From NCBI RefSeq assembly GCF_000014045.1, contig NC_008209.1:62001-126000 (forward strand): DNA of 64,000 nt, read 5' to 3'. The notes beneath the pieces are model-generated. The model had not been told where the DNA came from. It did no database searches and saw nothing but the letters and a program-made list of their open reading frames with translations. Both the position numbers and the translations under genes were made by a program. The DNA is from Roseobacter denitrificans OCh 114 (GTDB lineage: Bacteria > Pseudomonadota > Alphaproteobacteria > Rhodobacterales > Rhodobacteraceae). Below, one piece after another: positions 1 to 8,867 of the stretch (the first letter of the stretch is position 1; every line of letters starts with the position of its first letter).

Positions 1-1094
1 GCAGGCCCGTCCCACGGCTCCATCACCGAGTTGCAATAGGAATACATGTCGCGCCAGCTCTGCGGCAATTCCACCGCCTGTTTGGACCAGCTTTCCGGCA
101 CCAGCATGGTCTTGGCCATCGGCGCACTGCGCCCGGCGCGCACCAACACCTCGAACACCGCATCAAGCGCCGCACTGTCGCTGGACCCCGCAGGCACAAT
201 CGGTTTGATGTCCTCTGCCATCTCCCCAAAAGTCGACGATGCCATGCGAATCTCATGGCTCTTCATCCAGTTCAGATTGCCCTTCAGCGTGTTGATTTCC
301 CCATTATGGGCCAGCATCCGGAACGGCTGCGCCAGCCACCACTGCGGGAAGGTGTTGGTCGAATAGCGCTGGTGATAGATCGCGAATGCGCTCTCGAACC
401 GCTCGTCCATCAGGTCGGGGTAAAACTCCGCCACCTGCTCGGCCAGCATCATGCCCTTGTAGATGATCGACCGGCACGACAGGGACGCGATGTAAAGCGA
501 AGGGACTTGTGCTGCCGCCGCCGCCTTTTCAATACGGCGGCGTATGACATAAAGTTCGCGCTCGAATGTCTCTTCGTCCACGCCCTTGATGTTCGAAATC
601 AAAATCTGCTCGATCTCGGGCCGCGTTGCATTCGCCTTTTCACCCAATACCGAGATATTGACCGGCACATGACGCCAGCCATAGATGTAATACCCCATCC
701 GCAACACTTCGGTTTCCACGATGGTCCGGCAGGTTTCCTGTGCGGCGAAATCCGTGCGCGGCAGAAACACCTGCCCGACCGCCATCAGCAATTCCGTCTT
801 GGGCTGGTGGCCCGTGCGGCGCACCTGATCATAGAAAAACGGCGCCGGGATCTGCACATGAATGCCCGCACCATCACCGGTCTTGCCATCCGCATCGACG
901 GCCCCCCGGTGCCAGATCGCCTTGAGCGCCTTGATCCCGTTTTCAACGACCTCGCGGCTGGGTTTGCCATCCACGGAAACGACCAGCCCGACCCCGCAGG
1001 ACGAATGCTCTTCCGCTTCGGAATAAAGCCCGTTTTCCGCCATATAGGCGCGTTTTGCTTCTTCGCGGGCTACCCATGCGTCATCATAAGTCAT
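1..1094 (-). CDS. gltB: Glutamate synthase (NADPH) large subunit, N-terminal part
   Basis: Partial gene: the first 364 codons are in the window and the rest lies beyond the left edge (family members are about 1500 aa). GltB releases ammonia from glutamine in an N-terminal Ntn-hydrolase domain and channels it to 2-oxoglutarate. The protein starts MTYDDAW; the motif HSSCGVG places the catalytic nucleophile at Cys33, exposed after propeptide removal. Further conserved class-II amidotransferase signatures follow (IWHRGAVDADGKTGDGAGIH, RYSTNTFPQW, LAHNGEINTLKGN). Its ATG overlaps the stop of the upstream GFA-family gene by 4 nt, so translation is probably coupled. gltD lies further upstream on the same strand. 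Confidence 0.96.
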   Translation of the reverse strand, partial: MTYDDAWVAREEAKRAYMAENGLYSEAEEHSSCGVGLVVSVDGKPSREVVENGIKALKAIWHRGAVDADGKTGDGAGIHVQIPAPFFYDQVRRTGHQPKTELLMAVGQVFLPRTDFAAQETCRTIVETEVLRMGYYIYGWRHVPVNISVLGEKANATRPEIEQILISNIKGVDEETFERELYVIRRRIEKAAAAAQVPSLYIASLSCRSIIYKGMMLAEQVAEFYPDLMDERFESAFAIYHQRYSTNTFPQWWLAQPFRMLAHNGEINTLKGNLNWMKSHEIRMASSTFGEMAEDIKPIVPAGSSDSAALDAVFEVLVRAGRSAPMAKTMLVPESWSKQAVELPQSWRDMYSYCNSVMEPWDGP

Positions 1095-1525
1095 TTTACG
1101 TCTCCCTCGACAAATCTGTTCTTTGCTTCGTATGCCGCGCCGGTTGCGCGCGGATGATCCCCGGTCAGCGTCGCCATCGCGCCGTCCACGTAAATTTCCG
1201 ACCGCACGTCCCAGCCGCGCGCCGCATCAAACAGGCCCGGCATCAACTCATAGGCGGTGCCCGGCGTATCCGTGTCGCGCATCCACAAATGCGACCCGCA
1301 GCGCGGACAAAACGCGCGCTGCGAAAAGTCAGAGGAGGCATAGCGCGCCACATCGCCCGTGACCGTCACCGCCTCGGCCTGCGCCTCGAAACACATGAAC
1401 ACGCCGCCGTTCCAACGCTGGCACATGCGACAATGGCAGGCACCGGGGCGCGGATCATGCGCGCCCGCGACGGTGATCTGCACTGCGCCGCACAGGCATT
1501 GCCCTGTCAGATGGTCTGTGCTCAT
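1091..1525 (-). CDS. GFA/CENP-V family zinc-binding protein (first of a pair)
   Basis: 144 aa. Carries the full zinc-binding cysteine pattern of the GFA (glutathione-dependent formaldehyde-activating-like) fold: C10-x-C12, C30-H-C32-x2-C35 and C73-x2-C76 (QCLCGAV, CHCRMC, FCPRCGS). Members are often annotated as aldehyde-activating enzymes but most lack a demonstrated substrate. It sits between a close paralogue upstream and gltB downstream with 4-nt overlaps on both sides, so all three are probably translated as a coupled set. The link to glutamate synthase is positional only; function unknown. Confidence 0.9.
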   Translation of the reverse strand: MSTDHLTGQCLCGAVQITVAGAHDPRPGACHCRMCQRWNGGVFMCFEAQAEAVTVTGDVARYASSDFSQRAFCPRCGSHLWMRDTDTPGTAYELMPGLFDAARGWDVRSEIYVDGAMATLTGDHPRATGAAYEAKNRFVEGDVK

Positions 1526-1956
1526 GCGCCCGGCTCTCCGCCTTCGGTAAAGGCCGCAATCGTCTCGGCCTCCGTCATGCGCCGGTGATCACCGCTGAAG
1601 GCATAGCCTTGCGGGCAGTTGTCCGAAAAATACTCCAGCGTCAGCGGGGCACCCGCCGCATCCGGGAACAACCCCGACGACAAATACCGCGCACCGTCAT
1701 GCAGCGTGCCGTACCAAAGGGTCGAACCGCAGGTGCCGCAAAACGCCCTCTCCGCCCAGTCTGACGATTTGAAAACCTTGATCGGGCCACTGGCCTCGGT
1801 CCCTGCCTGCTCCGTCATGATGGAGATATAGGGCCCGCCATTCTGACGCTGGCACATCCCGCAATGACAGGCCACCAGCGTGGGCGCATCAATGACCGCC
1901 GCGATCTGCACCGCGCCGCACAGGCATTGACCGTCAATTTTCTGTCTGTCGCCCAT
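1522..1956 (-). CDS. GFA/CENP-V family zinc-binding protein (second of a pair)
   Basis: 144 aa, same length and architecture as its neighbour at 1091-1525, with zinc ligands at C11, C13, C30, C32, C35, C73 and C76 (QCLCGAV, CHCGMC, FCGTCGS). The two look like a tandem duplication that has diverged. The stop overlaps the next start by 4 nt. The gap to gltD upstream is 130 nt and holds a short two-unit repeat. Substrate not predictable from sequence. Confidence 0.9.
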   Translation of the reverse strand: MGDRQKIDGQCLCGAVQIAAVIDAPTLVACHCGMCQRQNGGPYISIMTEQAGTEASGPIKVFKSSDWAERAFCGTCGSTLWYGTLHDGARYLSSGLFPDAAGAPLTLEYFSDNCPQGYAFSGDHRRMTEAETIAAFTEGGEPGA

Positions 1957-2030
1957 TTCTGGATATTCCCGTTACGTTTCCGTCAAAGGTCAGCCTTGCT
2001 GTCCTTGCCAAATCCTTACACCGCCAAGCG

Positions 2031-2071
2031 CACCGACGTGATACCGACGCAACACCGACATGATACCGATG
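2031..2071. repeat. Two-unit 22-bp-period direct repeat
   Basis: Two 19-bp units (2031-2049 and 2053-2071) of the form CACCGAC-R-TGATACCGA-Y-G match at 17 of 19 positions with a 22-bp period. They lie between the gltD stop and the GFA-gene start, about 75 nt upstream of the latter. The period near two helical turns would suit a pair of regulator half sites, but this is speculation. Confidence 0.4.
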
Positions 2072-2086
2072 GTGCGATCTGGCGCT

Positions 2087-3520
2087 TTACTCCGCTGCGA
2101 TCTGCGCGCCTGCGTCCAGCTTTTGCAGGATCGCTTCGGCGCAATCGCGCCCGTCACGGATCGCCCAGACCACGAGGCTCGCGCCGCGCACGATGTCCCC
2201 AACCGCATAGACGCCCTCAAGATCGGTCTCACCCGTCGTAAAGGCCGCCTTGATCGTGCCCCAGCGCGTGACCGGCAGTTCCGGCTGATCCCAAAGCGCG
2301 GGCAAATCCTCAGGCTCAAAGCCCAGCGCCATGATGACGATGTCGGCCTCTTCAACGTAATCGGCCCCCTCGATCACTTCCGGCGCCTGCCGTCCGGTGG
2401 CATCGGGTGCGCCCAGACGCATCTTTTGCACCATCACACCCGTCACCGGGTCGCCAACAAACCCTTTCGGCGCGGAGAGCCATTCGAAAACAACGCCCTC
2501 TTCTTCGGCGTTCTGGACCTCGCGCTGGGATCCCGGCATATTCGCACGGTCGCGGCGATAAAGGCATTTGACCGACGTCGCCCCCTGCCGCACCGACGTG
2601 CGCACACAGTCCATCGCCGTGTCGCCGCCGCCGATGACGACCACGCGCTTGCCCTCGGCATTCAACGTCCCGTCATCGAATTCCGGCACCGCATCGCCAA
2701 AGCTCTTGCGGTTGCTCGCCGTCAGGAAATCTATCGCGCGCACAAGGCCCTGCGCGCCCACGCCGGGGGCTTCGATCTCCCTTGATTTATAGACCCCGGT
2801 GGCAATGATGACCGCGTCGTGCCTGGCGCGGATATCTTCAAACGAGATGTCTTCACCCACCGTGCAATTCAACTCAAAGGTGATGCCGCCAAGCTCCAAC
2901 TGCTTGTTGCGGCGCATCACCACGTCTTTCTCCAGCTTGAACCCCGGAATGCCATAGGTGAGCAGGCCGCCCGCGCGGTCGTACCGGTCATAAACCGTGA
3001 CCTGCACCCCGGCCCGGCGCAGCACATCCGCCGCCGCCAGCCCGCCCGGACCCGCGCCGATGATGCCCACGGATTCGGTCCGCTCCTGCGCGGGTGCGAT
3101 CGGCAGAACCCAGCCTTCTTCCCAGGCGGTATCGGTGATGTATTTTTCCACCGCCCCGATGGTGACGGTGCCATGGCCGGATTGCTCAATCACGCAATTG
3201 CCTTCGCACAGGCGGTCCTGCGGGCAAATGCGACCGCAAATCTCGGGGAATGTGTTGGTGGCCTGACTGACTTCATAGGCTTCCCGCAGGCGGCCCTCGG
3301 CGGTCAGGCGCAGCCAGTCGGGAATATTGTTGTGCAGCGGGCAATGCGTCTGGCAATAGGGCACACCGCACTGGCTGCACCGGCTGGACTGCTCCTTGGC
3401 CTTGGCGTCAGCATACTCCGCATATATTTCCTTGAAGTCCTCGCGGCGCACGTCCGCTTCACGCTTTTCAGGCATGCCCCGCTCTACAGTGACAAACTTC
3501 AACATCTGCTGACTGGCCAT
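2087..3520 (-). CDS. gltD: Glutamate synthase (NADPH) small subunit
   Basis: 477 aa from the chosen ATG at 3520 (MASQQMLKF), preceded by GGAG about 10 nt upstream; a longer TTG-initiated reading frame exists but does not match the family N-terminus. GltD passes electrons from NADPH through FAD and iron-sulfur clusters to GltB. Visible motifs: N-terminal cluster cysteines (C48-x2-C51-x4-C56-x3-C60 and CGRICPQDRLCEGNC near residue 95-110), FAD-binding GAGPGGLAAADVL, and NADPH-binding GGGDTAMDC. Encoded upstream of the GFA pair and gltB on the same strand, probably one operon. Confidence 0.96.
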   Translation of the reverse strand: MASQQMLKFVTVERGMPEKREADVRREDFKEIYAEYADAKAKEQSSRCSQCGVPYCQTHCPLHNNIPDWLRLTAEGRLREAYEVSQATNTFPEICGRICPQDRLCEGNCVIEQSGHGTVTIGAVEKYITDTAWEEGWVLPIAPAQERTESVGIIGAGPGGLAAADVLRRAGVQVTVYDRYDRAGGLLTYGIPGFKLEKDVVMRRNKQLELGGITFELNCTVGEDISFEDIRARHDAVIIATGVYKSREIEAPGVGAQGLVRAIDFLTASNRKSFGDAVPEFDDGTLNAEGKRVVVIGGGDTAMDCVRTSVRQGATSVKCLYRRDRANMPGSQREVQNAEEEGVVFEWLSAPKGFVGDPVTGVMVQKMRLGAPDATGRQAPEVIEGADYVEEADIVIMALGFEPEDLPALWDQPELPVTRWGTIKAAFTTGETDLEGVYAVGDIVRGASLVVWAIRDGRDCAEAILQKLDAGAQIAAE

Positions 3521-3745
3521 AAGAATGATGCTCCACAACGATTTCAGAAGCGCACCAATACGCCAACTCAAAACAGAAATAAAGTCAGTACTACTTACCT
3601 ATTATCAATAAAAATGGCCCCAAGCCGGATCAGAACCTCGATTTCTTCCATTTTTTGCGTCCGATCCGGACCTAAATTGAGACTTTTCATTTGATTCCCT
3701 GTCCTTATACCAGCCTTGCACGCATGCAGGCAGCGGATTACCCAT

Positions 3746-4549
3746 ATGACCCTTTTCCACCTCATTCTTGTCGCCGCCATTCAGGGCCTGACGGAGTTTT
3801 TGCCTGTCAGCTCTTCAGGCCATCTGGTGCTGCTGCCTGCCCTGACCGGACAGCCGGATCAGGGGCTTGCAATTGACGTCGCCGTCCACGTCGGATCGCT
3901 CCTGGCCGTCATCCTGTATTTCTGGAGCGACGTGCGCATCGCTGCCACAGGCTCTCTGAGGCTCGCCCGGGGCAAGGTGGACACCCAAGGCGCATTCCTC
4001 GCGCTTTGCCTCATCATCGCGACCATCCCGGTCATGATCGCGGGTCTTATCATAAAGCTGACCGGTCTTGACGAAATGATGCGATCTGTCGCCGTGATCG
4101 GGTGGACCATGCTCGGCTTTGGCCTTGTGCTTTACTGGGCTGACAGAACCGGCGCATCAACGCGCACCGCCAGCGGCTGGACGCTCAAAGATGCCTTCCT
4201 CATGGGCCTCGCACAGATCCTGTCCCTCATCCCGGGCACGTCACGCTCAGGCATCACGATCACTGCCGCGCGGCGTCTGGGCTACGAACGTGAAGGGGCC
4301 GCAAAGCTAGCAATGCTGATGTCCATCCCCACGATCATCGCGTCCGGCGCGGTTCTTGGCGCGGATGTCATTGGCGAAGCGGACTGGCAAATGGCAAGGG
4401 ATGGCGCCCTCGCAGCAGCGCTTGCATTCGTCTCCGCGCTGCTCGCTCTCGCACTGATGATGCGCCTGCTGAAAAGCGTCAGCTTCACACCATATGTGGT
4501 CTACCGGGTAATCCTTGGCCTCATCCTGCTGGTCTATGCCTACAGCTAA
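3746..4549 (+). CDS. uppP: Undecaprenyl-diphosphatase (UppP/BacA)
   Basis: 267 aa integral membrane enzyme that dephosphorylates undecaprenyl pyrophosphate to recycle the peptidoglycan lipid carrier; overexpression in other bacteria gives bacitracin resistance. Family motifs are present: QGLTEFLPVSSSGH (Glu17, Ser24, His26) and PGTSRSG (Arg167). Start ATG at 3746 gives the conserved N-terminus MTLFHLILVAAIQG. The stop codon overlaps the stop of the convergent reductase gene at 4546-4549. The 225-bp gap to gltD is the divergent promoter region; I see no other gene in it. Confidence 0.96.
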   Translation: MTLFHLILVAAIQGLTEFLPVSSSGHLVLLPALTGQPDQGLAIDVAVHVGSLLAVILYFWSDVRIAATGSLRLARGKVDTQGAFLALCLIIATIPVMIAGLIIKLTGLDEMMRSVAVIGWTMLGFGLVLYWADRTGASTRTASGWTLKDAFLMGLAQILSLIPGTSRSGITITAARRLGYEREGAAKLAMLMSIPTIIASGAVLGADVIGEADWQMARDGALAAALAFVSALLALALMMRLLKSVSFTPYVVYRVILGLILLVYAYS

Positions 4550-5529
4550 GATCGCAGGTTTTTAGCAGATTTCTTGATCGCATCATATTGCCCGGACGGG
4601 CGGAAACGCCAAAGGTATTCCGGCAACACGGAAACCATCGTGACAGGTTCAATACCAAGCGCGTCAAACCCGCGCTGACCCTCTCCCACGACGTTGTCCC
4701 TGGCAAGGTTTTTCACCTGATCCCGGGTGATCATCCCATTCCTGATGAGACCGAGCGACGCCTTTTGGATCATGTCAAACGTAAAGCCCATGATCCGCGC
4801 GGCAAAAAACGGGATGTTCACGATCAAACGACGCTTGTGGATCGTCTCAAGCATAAGCTCCATCAAAGCGCGGAAAGAACAGACGTCAGGCCCACCCAGT
4901 TCATAGACACCCGGCGCGACCGTTTCGGTCAAAGCCTTTTCAGCGGCCTGCGCTACGTCATCAACATAGACCGGCTGAAACCGGGTTTCCGCGCCGACAA
5001 CGGGCAAAACCGGCCCGAGTTTAGCCATATCAGCGAAGCGGTTGAAGAATTGATCTTCGGGGCCAAACACGATTGAAGGCCGCAAGATCACCGCAGAGGG
5101 CATATGCTGCAGGACACCGGCTTCTCCCAGCGCTTTCGTGCGGGCGTAATCGCTGTCTGAATGCGCATCCGCCCCAATGGCAGAAATATGCACCATCCGT
5201 GCGACACCCTCTTGGGCAGCAATGCGCGCGATGCGTTCCGCCCCCTCTGCCTGCACCGTATCAAAAGTGTTCTTGCTGTCCTCTGCAAGGATACCGACGC
5301 AGTTCACGACCGCATCGGCGCCCATCATGACATGGCGCACCGACGCATCGTCGCGCACGTTACACAAAACAGGTTCAACCTGTCCAACAACACCGTAAGG
5401 CTTCACAAACATGGCCTCATTGGGCCGCCTTACGGCAACCCGGACCCGCCATCCCGCCTTGGCCATACGCCGCGCGATATAGCGCCCTACGAACCCGGAA
5501 CCGCCATAGATCGTAACCAGCTTTGACAT
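4546..5529 (-). CDS. NDUFA9-like NAD(P)-binding reductase (complex I-associated SDR)
   Basis: 327 aa atypical/extended short-chain dehydrogenase. The N-terminal Rossmann motif GGSGFVG is at residues 9-15, followed by VNCVGIL, VHISAIGAD and YARTKALGE, typical of the NDUFA9 family linked to respiratory complex I in mitochondria and alphaproteobacteria. Quinone-biosynthesis roles have also been proposed for relatives. Ends convergently on uppP with overlapping stop codons. Specific substrate not predictable. Confidence 0.88.
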   Translation of the reverse strand: MSKLVTIYGGSGFVGRYIARRMAKAGWRVRVAVRRPNEAMFVKPYGVVGQVEPVLCNVRDDASVRHVMMGADAVVNCVGILAEDSKNTFDTVQAEGAERIARIAAQEGVARMVHISAIGADAHSDSDYARTKALGEAGVLQHMPSAVILRPSIVFGPEDQFFNRFADMAKLGPVLPVVGAETRFQPVYVDDVAQAAEKALTETVAPGVYELGGPDVCSFRALMELMLETIHKRRLIVNIPFFAARIMGFTFDMIQKASLGLIRNGMITRDQVKNLARDNVVGEGQRGFDALGIEPVTMVSVLPEYLWRFRPSGQYDAIKKSAKNLRS

Positions 5530-5694
5530 TGCGTGCCTCTTTGATCAGATTTCGCGCTAGAAGTACCCCTGCAGAGTTGGTGAGACAAGGCGCAAATAGG
5601 CGCATCCTACGGATATCCAGCGAAGACGCATATGCCGCCAGTTTTCGTTTGACACCCAAAGCCGATCAGATTAACAGCCCTGTCAACGACACCT

Positions 5695-5780
5695 GCCCAG
5701 GTGGCGGAATGGTAGACGCGCTAGCTTCAGGTGCTAGTACTCGCAAGGGTGTGGAGGTTCGAGTCCTCTCCTGGGCACCA
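5695..5780 (+). tRNA. tRNA-Leu (anticodon CAG)
   Basis: 86 nt including an encoded 3' CCA. Acceptor stem GCCCAGG pairs with CCTGGGC followed by ACCA. The anticodon stem CTAGC/GCTAG closes a seven-base loop with CAG at 5728-5730. A long class-II variable arm (TACTCGCAAGGGTGT) and a T-arm GGAGG-TTCGAGT-CCTC fit tRNA-Leu. Confidence 0.97.
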
Positions 5781-6287
5781 ATTTTCCTAGAAATCTGTGT
5801 ATTATCAAAGAGAACAGGCCGATCTGTCCGGTCTCGGGTCCACAGTATGGTTGTGATGACGAACTTTAAGAGCCTCAACTCCGGCAGGGGTAAACGGGGA
5901 TGCTGAAAACGCGTTCCTGCTGCGGCACAAGAAGCGACTGGCCAATCTGAACGGAAACAGGTGGTCGAGGTGCGATCCAATCAAGTCCTCACGCGGAGAT
6001 ATACCTTGGCAGTCGCAAACATTAACGCAGATACTTCGTCGGCCAAAGCTCCCGCCTTGAAACCGTTCCCTCGGGTGGCGTGGACAACCGGCACTAACCG
6101 TAGCCGTGGCAAACGCCGATACGTGCAATTCAACCGCCCGATCCGTTACACATCTACGTCGCTTGTCTGCTCGATGGTGTCAAAGGTTACTCAGTTGCGA
6201 TGTACCGTGCGGCGCGAGGCATGAGTTCACTGCCCGGTCCCGTCAATTTTCCCCGGGACCCGGTGTTTTCTTTGAATTGCAGGGCTA
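5781..6287. other. 507-bp stretch without a recognisable gene
   Basis: Between tRNA-Leu and the sulfatase pseudogene. Short open frames exist on both strands but none has a family signature or convincing ribosome site. A basic-residue-rich frame near 5961-6224 might be a relic of something carried by an element that used the tRNA 3' end; no integrase motif or repeat of the tRNA 3' end is visible here, so this stays unassigned. Confidence 0.5.
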
Positions 6288-7861
6288 CTAGGACATGCCA
6301 CCTTCCGTGGTGACTTGCTTTTCCACCTTATCCTGATTGTCCACTACTGCGCCACGCGGCGGGAAAGCCTGAAAGCTCTGCAAGTGGCCCTGAACAAGGC
6401 GCGCTGCGGGACCAAACGCCCACATTTTCTTGCCCATCCAGATGGTGTACATGCCCGACTCTTCGGCTGCCTTTTCATACGGGTCACGCCGAAGGTTGAA
6501 GAGCAGAGGCGCGTTCAGTTCATCCTTTGGGCCAGCCCAGCCGTGATGCTGCACGACAAAATGGGCTTTCCAGTCGCGGTAGTGGATCGCCTGAAGGCTT
6601 GTACCTTCATAATAGACGATCTCATCGCGCTGGCTCTCCTCCCCACCCAGCAGATAGGGCAGTTGGTTGTAGCTATCGAGGTGCACGTTGTAGCCCTCGT
6701 AGCCCTCCAGCATCACCTCGGGCAGATTGTCTGGCCCACCCGCGGCAGCGACCAGCGTTGGCATCCAGTCCATACCCGAGAAAATACCGTTGGCGACACG
6801 ACCCTCGGGCACTTTTCCGGGCCATTTGATGATCGCCGGTACGCGAAAGCCACCTTCCCATGTGGTGCCTTTTTCGCCGTAAAACGGGGTTGTACCACCA
6901 TCAGGCCATGTCATCGTTTCGGGACCGTTGTCCGACGTAAAGACCACGATCGTATTATCACTGATGTTCAAAGCCTCAAGGCGGGCAAGCACTTTGCCGA
7001 CGTTGTCGTCCAGCTCTTTCATCACGACGTCCTGCAAGCCGCGCCCATTGCCCAGCATCGCTTCATACTCGGGGCTCAGGTGGGTCCAGACGTGCGCTCT
7101 GGCCGGGGCCATCCAGACAAAGAAGGGCGTTTCGCTTTCCACGGCACGGTCAATGAAATCAAGCGTCCTCGCGGTCACTTCGTCATCAAGCGTTTTTTGC
7201 CGCTCAGGTGGCGCGGGGCCATCATCGACAATGCGCTGGTTGCCGACCAAGCCCCACCGCGGATCAACGGTGTCGTCCATCTCTTCGGTGGCAAAGGCAT
7301 GGATGACATTGCGCGGTCCGTACTGTGCTTCGAACTCGGGATCATCCGACCAGTCAGGGTCGGACGTATATTCCATCGCATTCAGGTGGTAGAGCCAGAC
7401 CCAGTATTCATCAAAACCTTTCGTCGTGGGCAAAAACTGGTTCTGGTCGCCCAGATGGTTTTTGCCGAACTGACCGGTGGTATAGCCCAGTGATTTCATC
7501 ATGTTCGCAAGTGTCGGGTCCTCATTGCTCAACCCCACGGGATCGCCGGGCAGACCGACAGTGTGCATGCCGACGCGGACCGGAAACTGACCTGTCAGAA
7601 ATGCCGCGCGTCCGGCCGTGCAGCTTGGTTCAGCATAGTAATAGTCAGGCGCGTGCCTTCCATCGCCAACTGGTCGAGATTGGGGGTTTCAATGCTCTTG
7701 ATACCTTGGTGATAGCTGCCGAGGCTGGCCCACCCAACGTCGTCGGCCATGATGACCAGAATATTCGGGCGCTCGTCTCACGCGATCGCAGCGGAAACGC
7801 CAGCCAAGGTGACCAGAACGGCACCGAAGGCAGAGCGATTAAGGGAAGTTGAGAGGGGCAT
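6288..7861 (-). pseudogene. Arylsulfatase, broken by an in-frame stop and a frameshift
   Basis: A secreted formylglycine-type sulfatase in pieces. From ATG 7861 (good ribosome site AAAGGA) a signal peptide MPLSTSLNRSAFGAVLVTLA ending near residue 27 runs into TGA at 7778-7780; the same frame continues after the stop as [20 protein letters not shown]. Near 7640-7648 the frame then shifts by about one base, and the second frame carries the modification motif C-T-A-G-R ([13 protein letters not shown]), GKNHLGD, and the metal-binding FTSDNGPE through the C-terminus at 6288. Intact family members would hydrolyse sulfate esters, here in the periplasm. Two independent lesions argue for a real pseudogene rather than one sequencing error. 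It follows the DUF302 and MscS genes on the same strand. Confidence 0.85.
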
Positions 7862-7949
7862 GTTTTTCCTTTGTGCAAGTGTTTTGGCCATTTCAGTTTC
7901 GAGAGTTTTCACTGGCCGTTCGTGCGCGCATGTGTCGTTCAGAGTCGGT

Positions 7950-8813
7950 TCATTCCGTTGCAGGGGTGAATGTGGCACGGAGCCGTTTATTGAGCATTCT
8001 GTGCGGGTCGATCGACGTGCCATAGTGCAGTTTTGCCAAGGCTGCGATATCGTTGTAAATCACTACGGCGTTGCCATCGTCCCCCGCGTAGACAAATACC
8101 TTTTGGCAAAAGGCATCCAATCCAATGGCGGGGTACTCTGCCATCGCGACACCCCCCGGCGCGGGACCGCCAAAGAGCAAAAGCCGTGACGCGACCAGTG
8201 AGATGCCGAGCTGTGCCGCTTCTACCTGAAAGTCGATTTCGCCGAACCATATCGTGTCGGGTTGCGCTGTTACGGCGGCCTTCAGACGCGCGACCGTCTC
8301 GGGCACATCATACCGAGACCGGAGTTCAACAATGCCAAAGTCGGGGCCGACATCAAGTGTCGGCACCGGCGCAACCCGCGCGCGTTCCGAGTGAGCAACC
8401 AGATCATTCAACCGCGCATCGAACGCAGCAAGAGCCCGGGCATCGGTCAAACCATGCCTTTGTGACAGGAACGCCGACGATGTGTAGGTCAGGCTGGTGC
8501 TGCCGTTCTGGTCAAAGGCCAGCACGCGAAACGGCAAATCAAGGCCGGCGCGGATGTTTTCCAGCATCAGACTGGCGTTGATGGCACTGTCCGAAAAAAG
8601 TTGAACGCGGGACGCCGGCATCTCAACGCCTTCGGCTGCTGCGAGACGCGCGTGGTCGATCTCGATCACAGGGTTCAAACCCTGCGCCGCCACAGCCGCT
8701 TGAACCGATGTGAACAGCTCATCAACCTCCGCTTGGTCTGCCCTTGCAGCCATCGCAATCATAGCTGTGAGGGCAAACATCCATGCTAAAGCGCGAGTGA
8801 GGAAACGGTGCAT
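7950..8813 (-). CDS. Secreted tandem DUF302-domain protein
   Basis: 287 aa from ATG 8813, chosen for its AAGGAG site 8 nt upstream and because it gives a clean signal peptide (MHRFLTRALAWMFALTAMIA, cleavage after about ARA). Two DUF302-like repeats are visible, roughly residues 30-150 and 155-280, each with the pattern leading to a F/LLxFG or FDQNG strand. DUF302 proteins have no settled activity. Probably co-transcribed with the mscS-like gene upstream (54-nt gap) and the sulfatase pseudogene downstream (88-nt gap). Confidence 0.8.
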   Translation of the reverse strand: MHRFLTRALAWMFALTAMIAMAARADQAEVDELFTSVQAAVAAQGLNPVIEIDHARLAAAEGVEMPASRVQLFSDSAINASLMLENIRAGLDLPFRVLAFDQNGSTSLTYTSSAFLSQRHGLTDARALAAFDARLNDLVAHSERARVAPVPTLDVGPDFGIVELRSRYDVPETVARLKAAVTAQPDTIWFGEIDFQVEAAQLGISLVASRLLLFGGPAPGGVAMAEYPAIGLDAFCQKVFVYAGDDGNAVVIYNDIAALAKLHYGTSIDPHRMLNKRLRATFTPATE

Positions 8814-8867
8814 TTGGTGCTCCTTGTTCTTTTTGAACAACAGGTTTTAATCTCTATGGCCTCATGG

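Noticed and set aside
255..1157. 300-codon frame on the plus strand
   Set aside because: Antisense to gltB, which has a complete set of family motifs.
5695..6287. tRNA-Leu as an integration site for a genomic island
   Set aside because: No integrase gene and no direct repeat of the tRNA 3' end found in the window.
7778..7780. TGA in the sulfatase gene as a selenocysteine codon
   Set aside because: Not at a catalytic position, no hairpin like a SECIS seen after it, and a separate frameshift follows.
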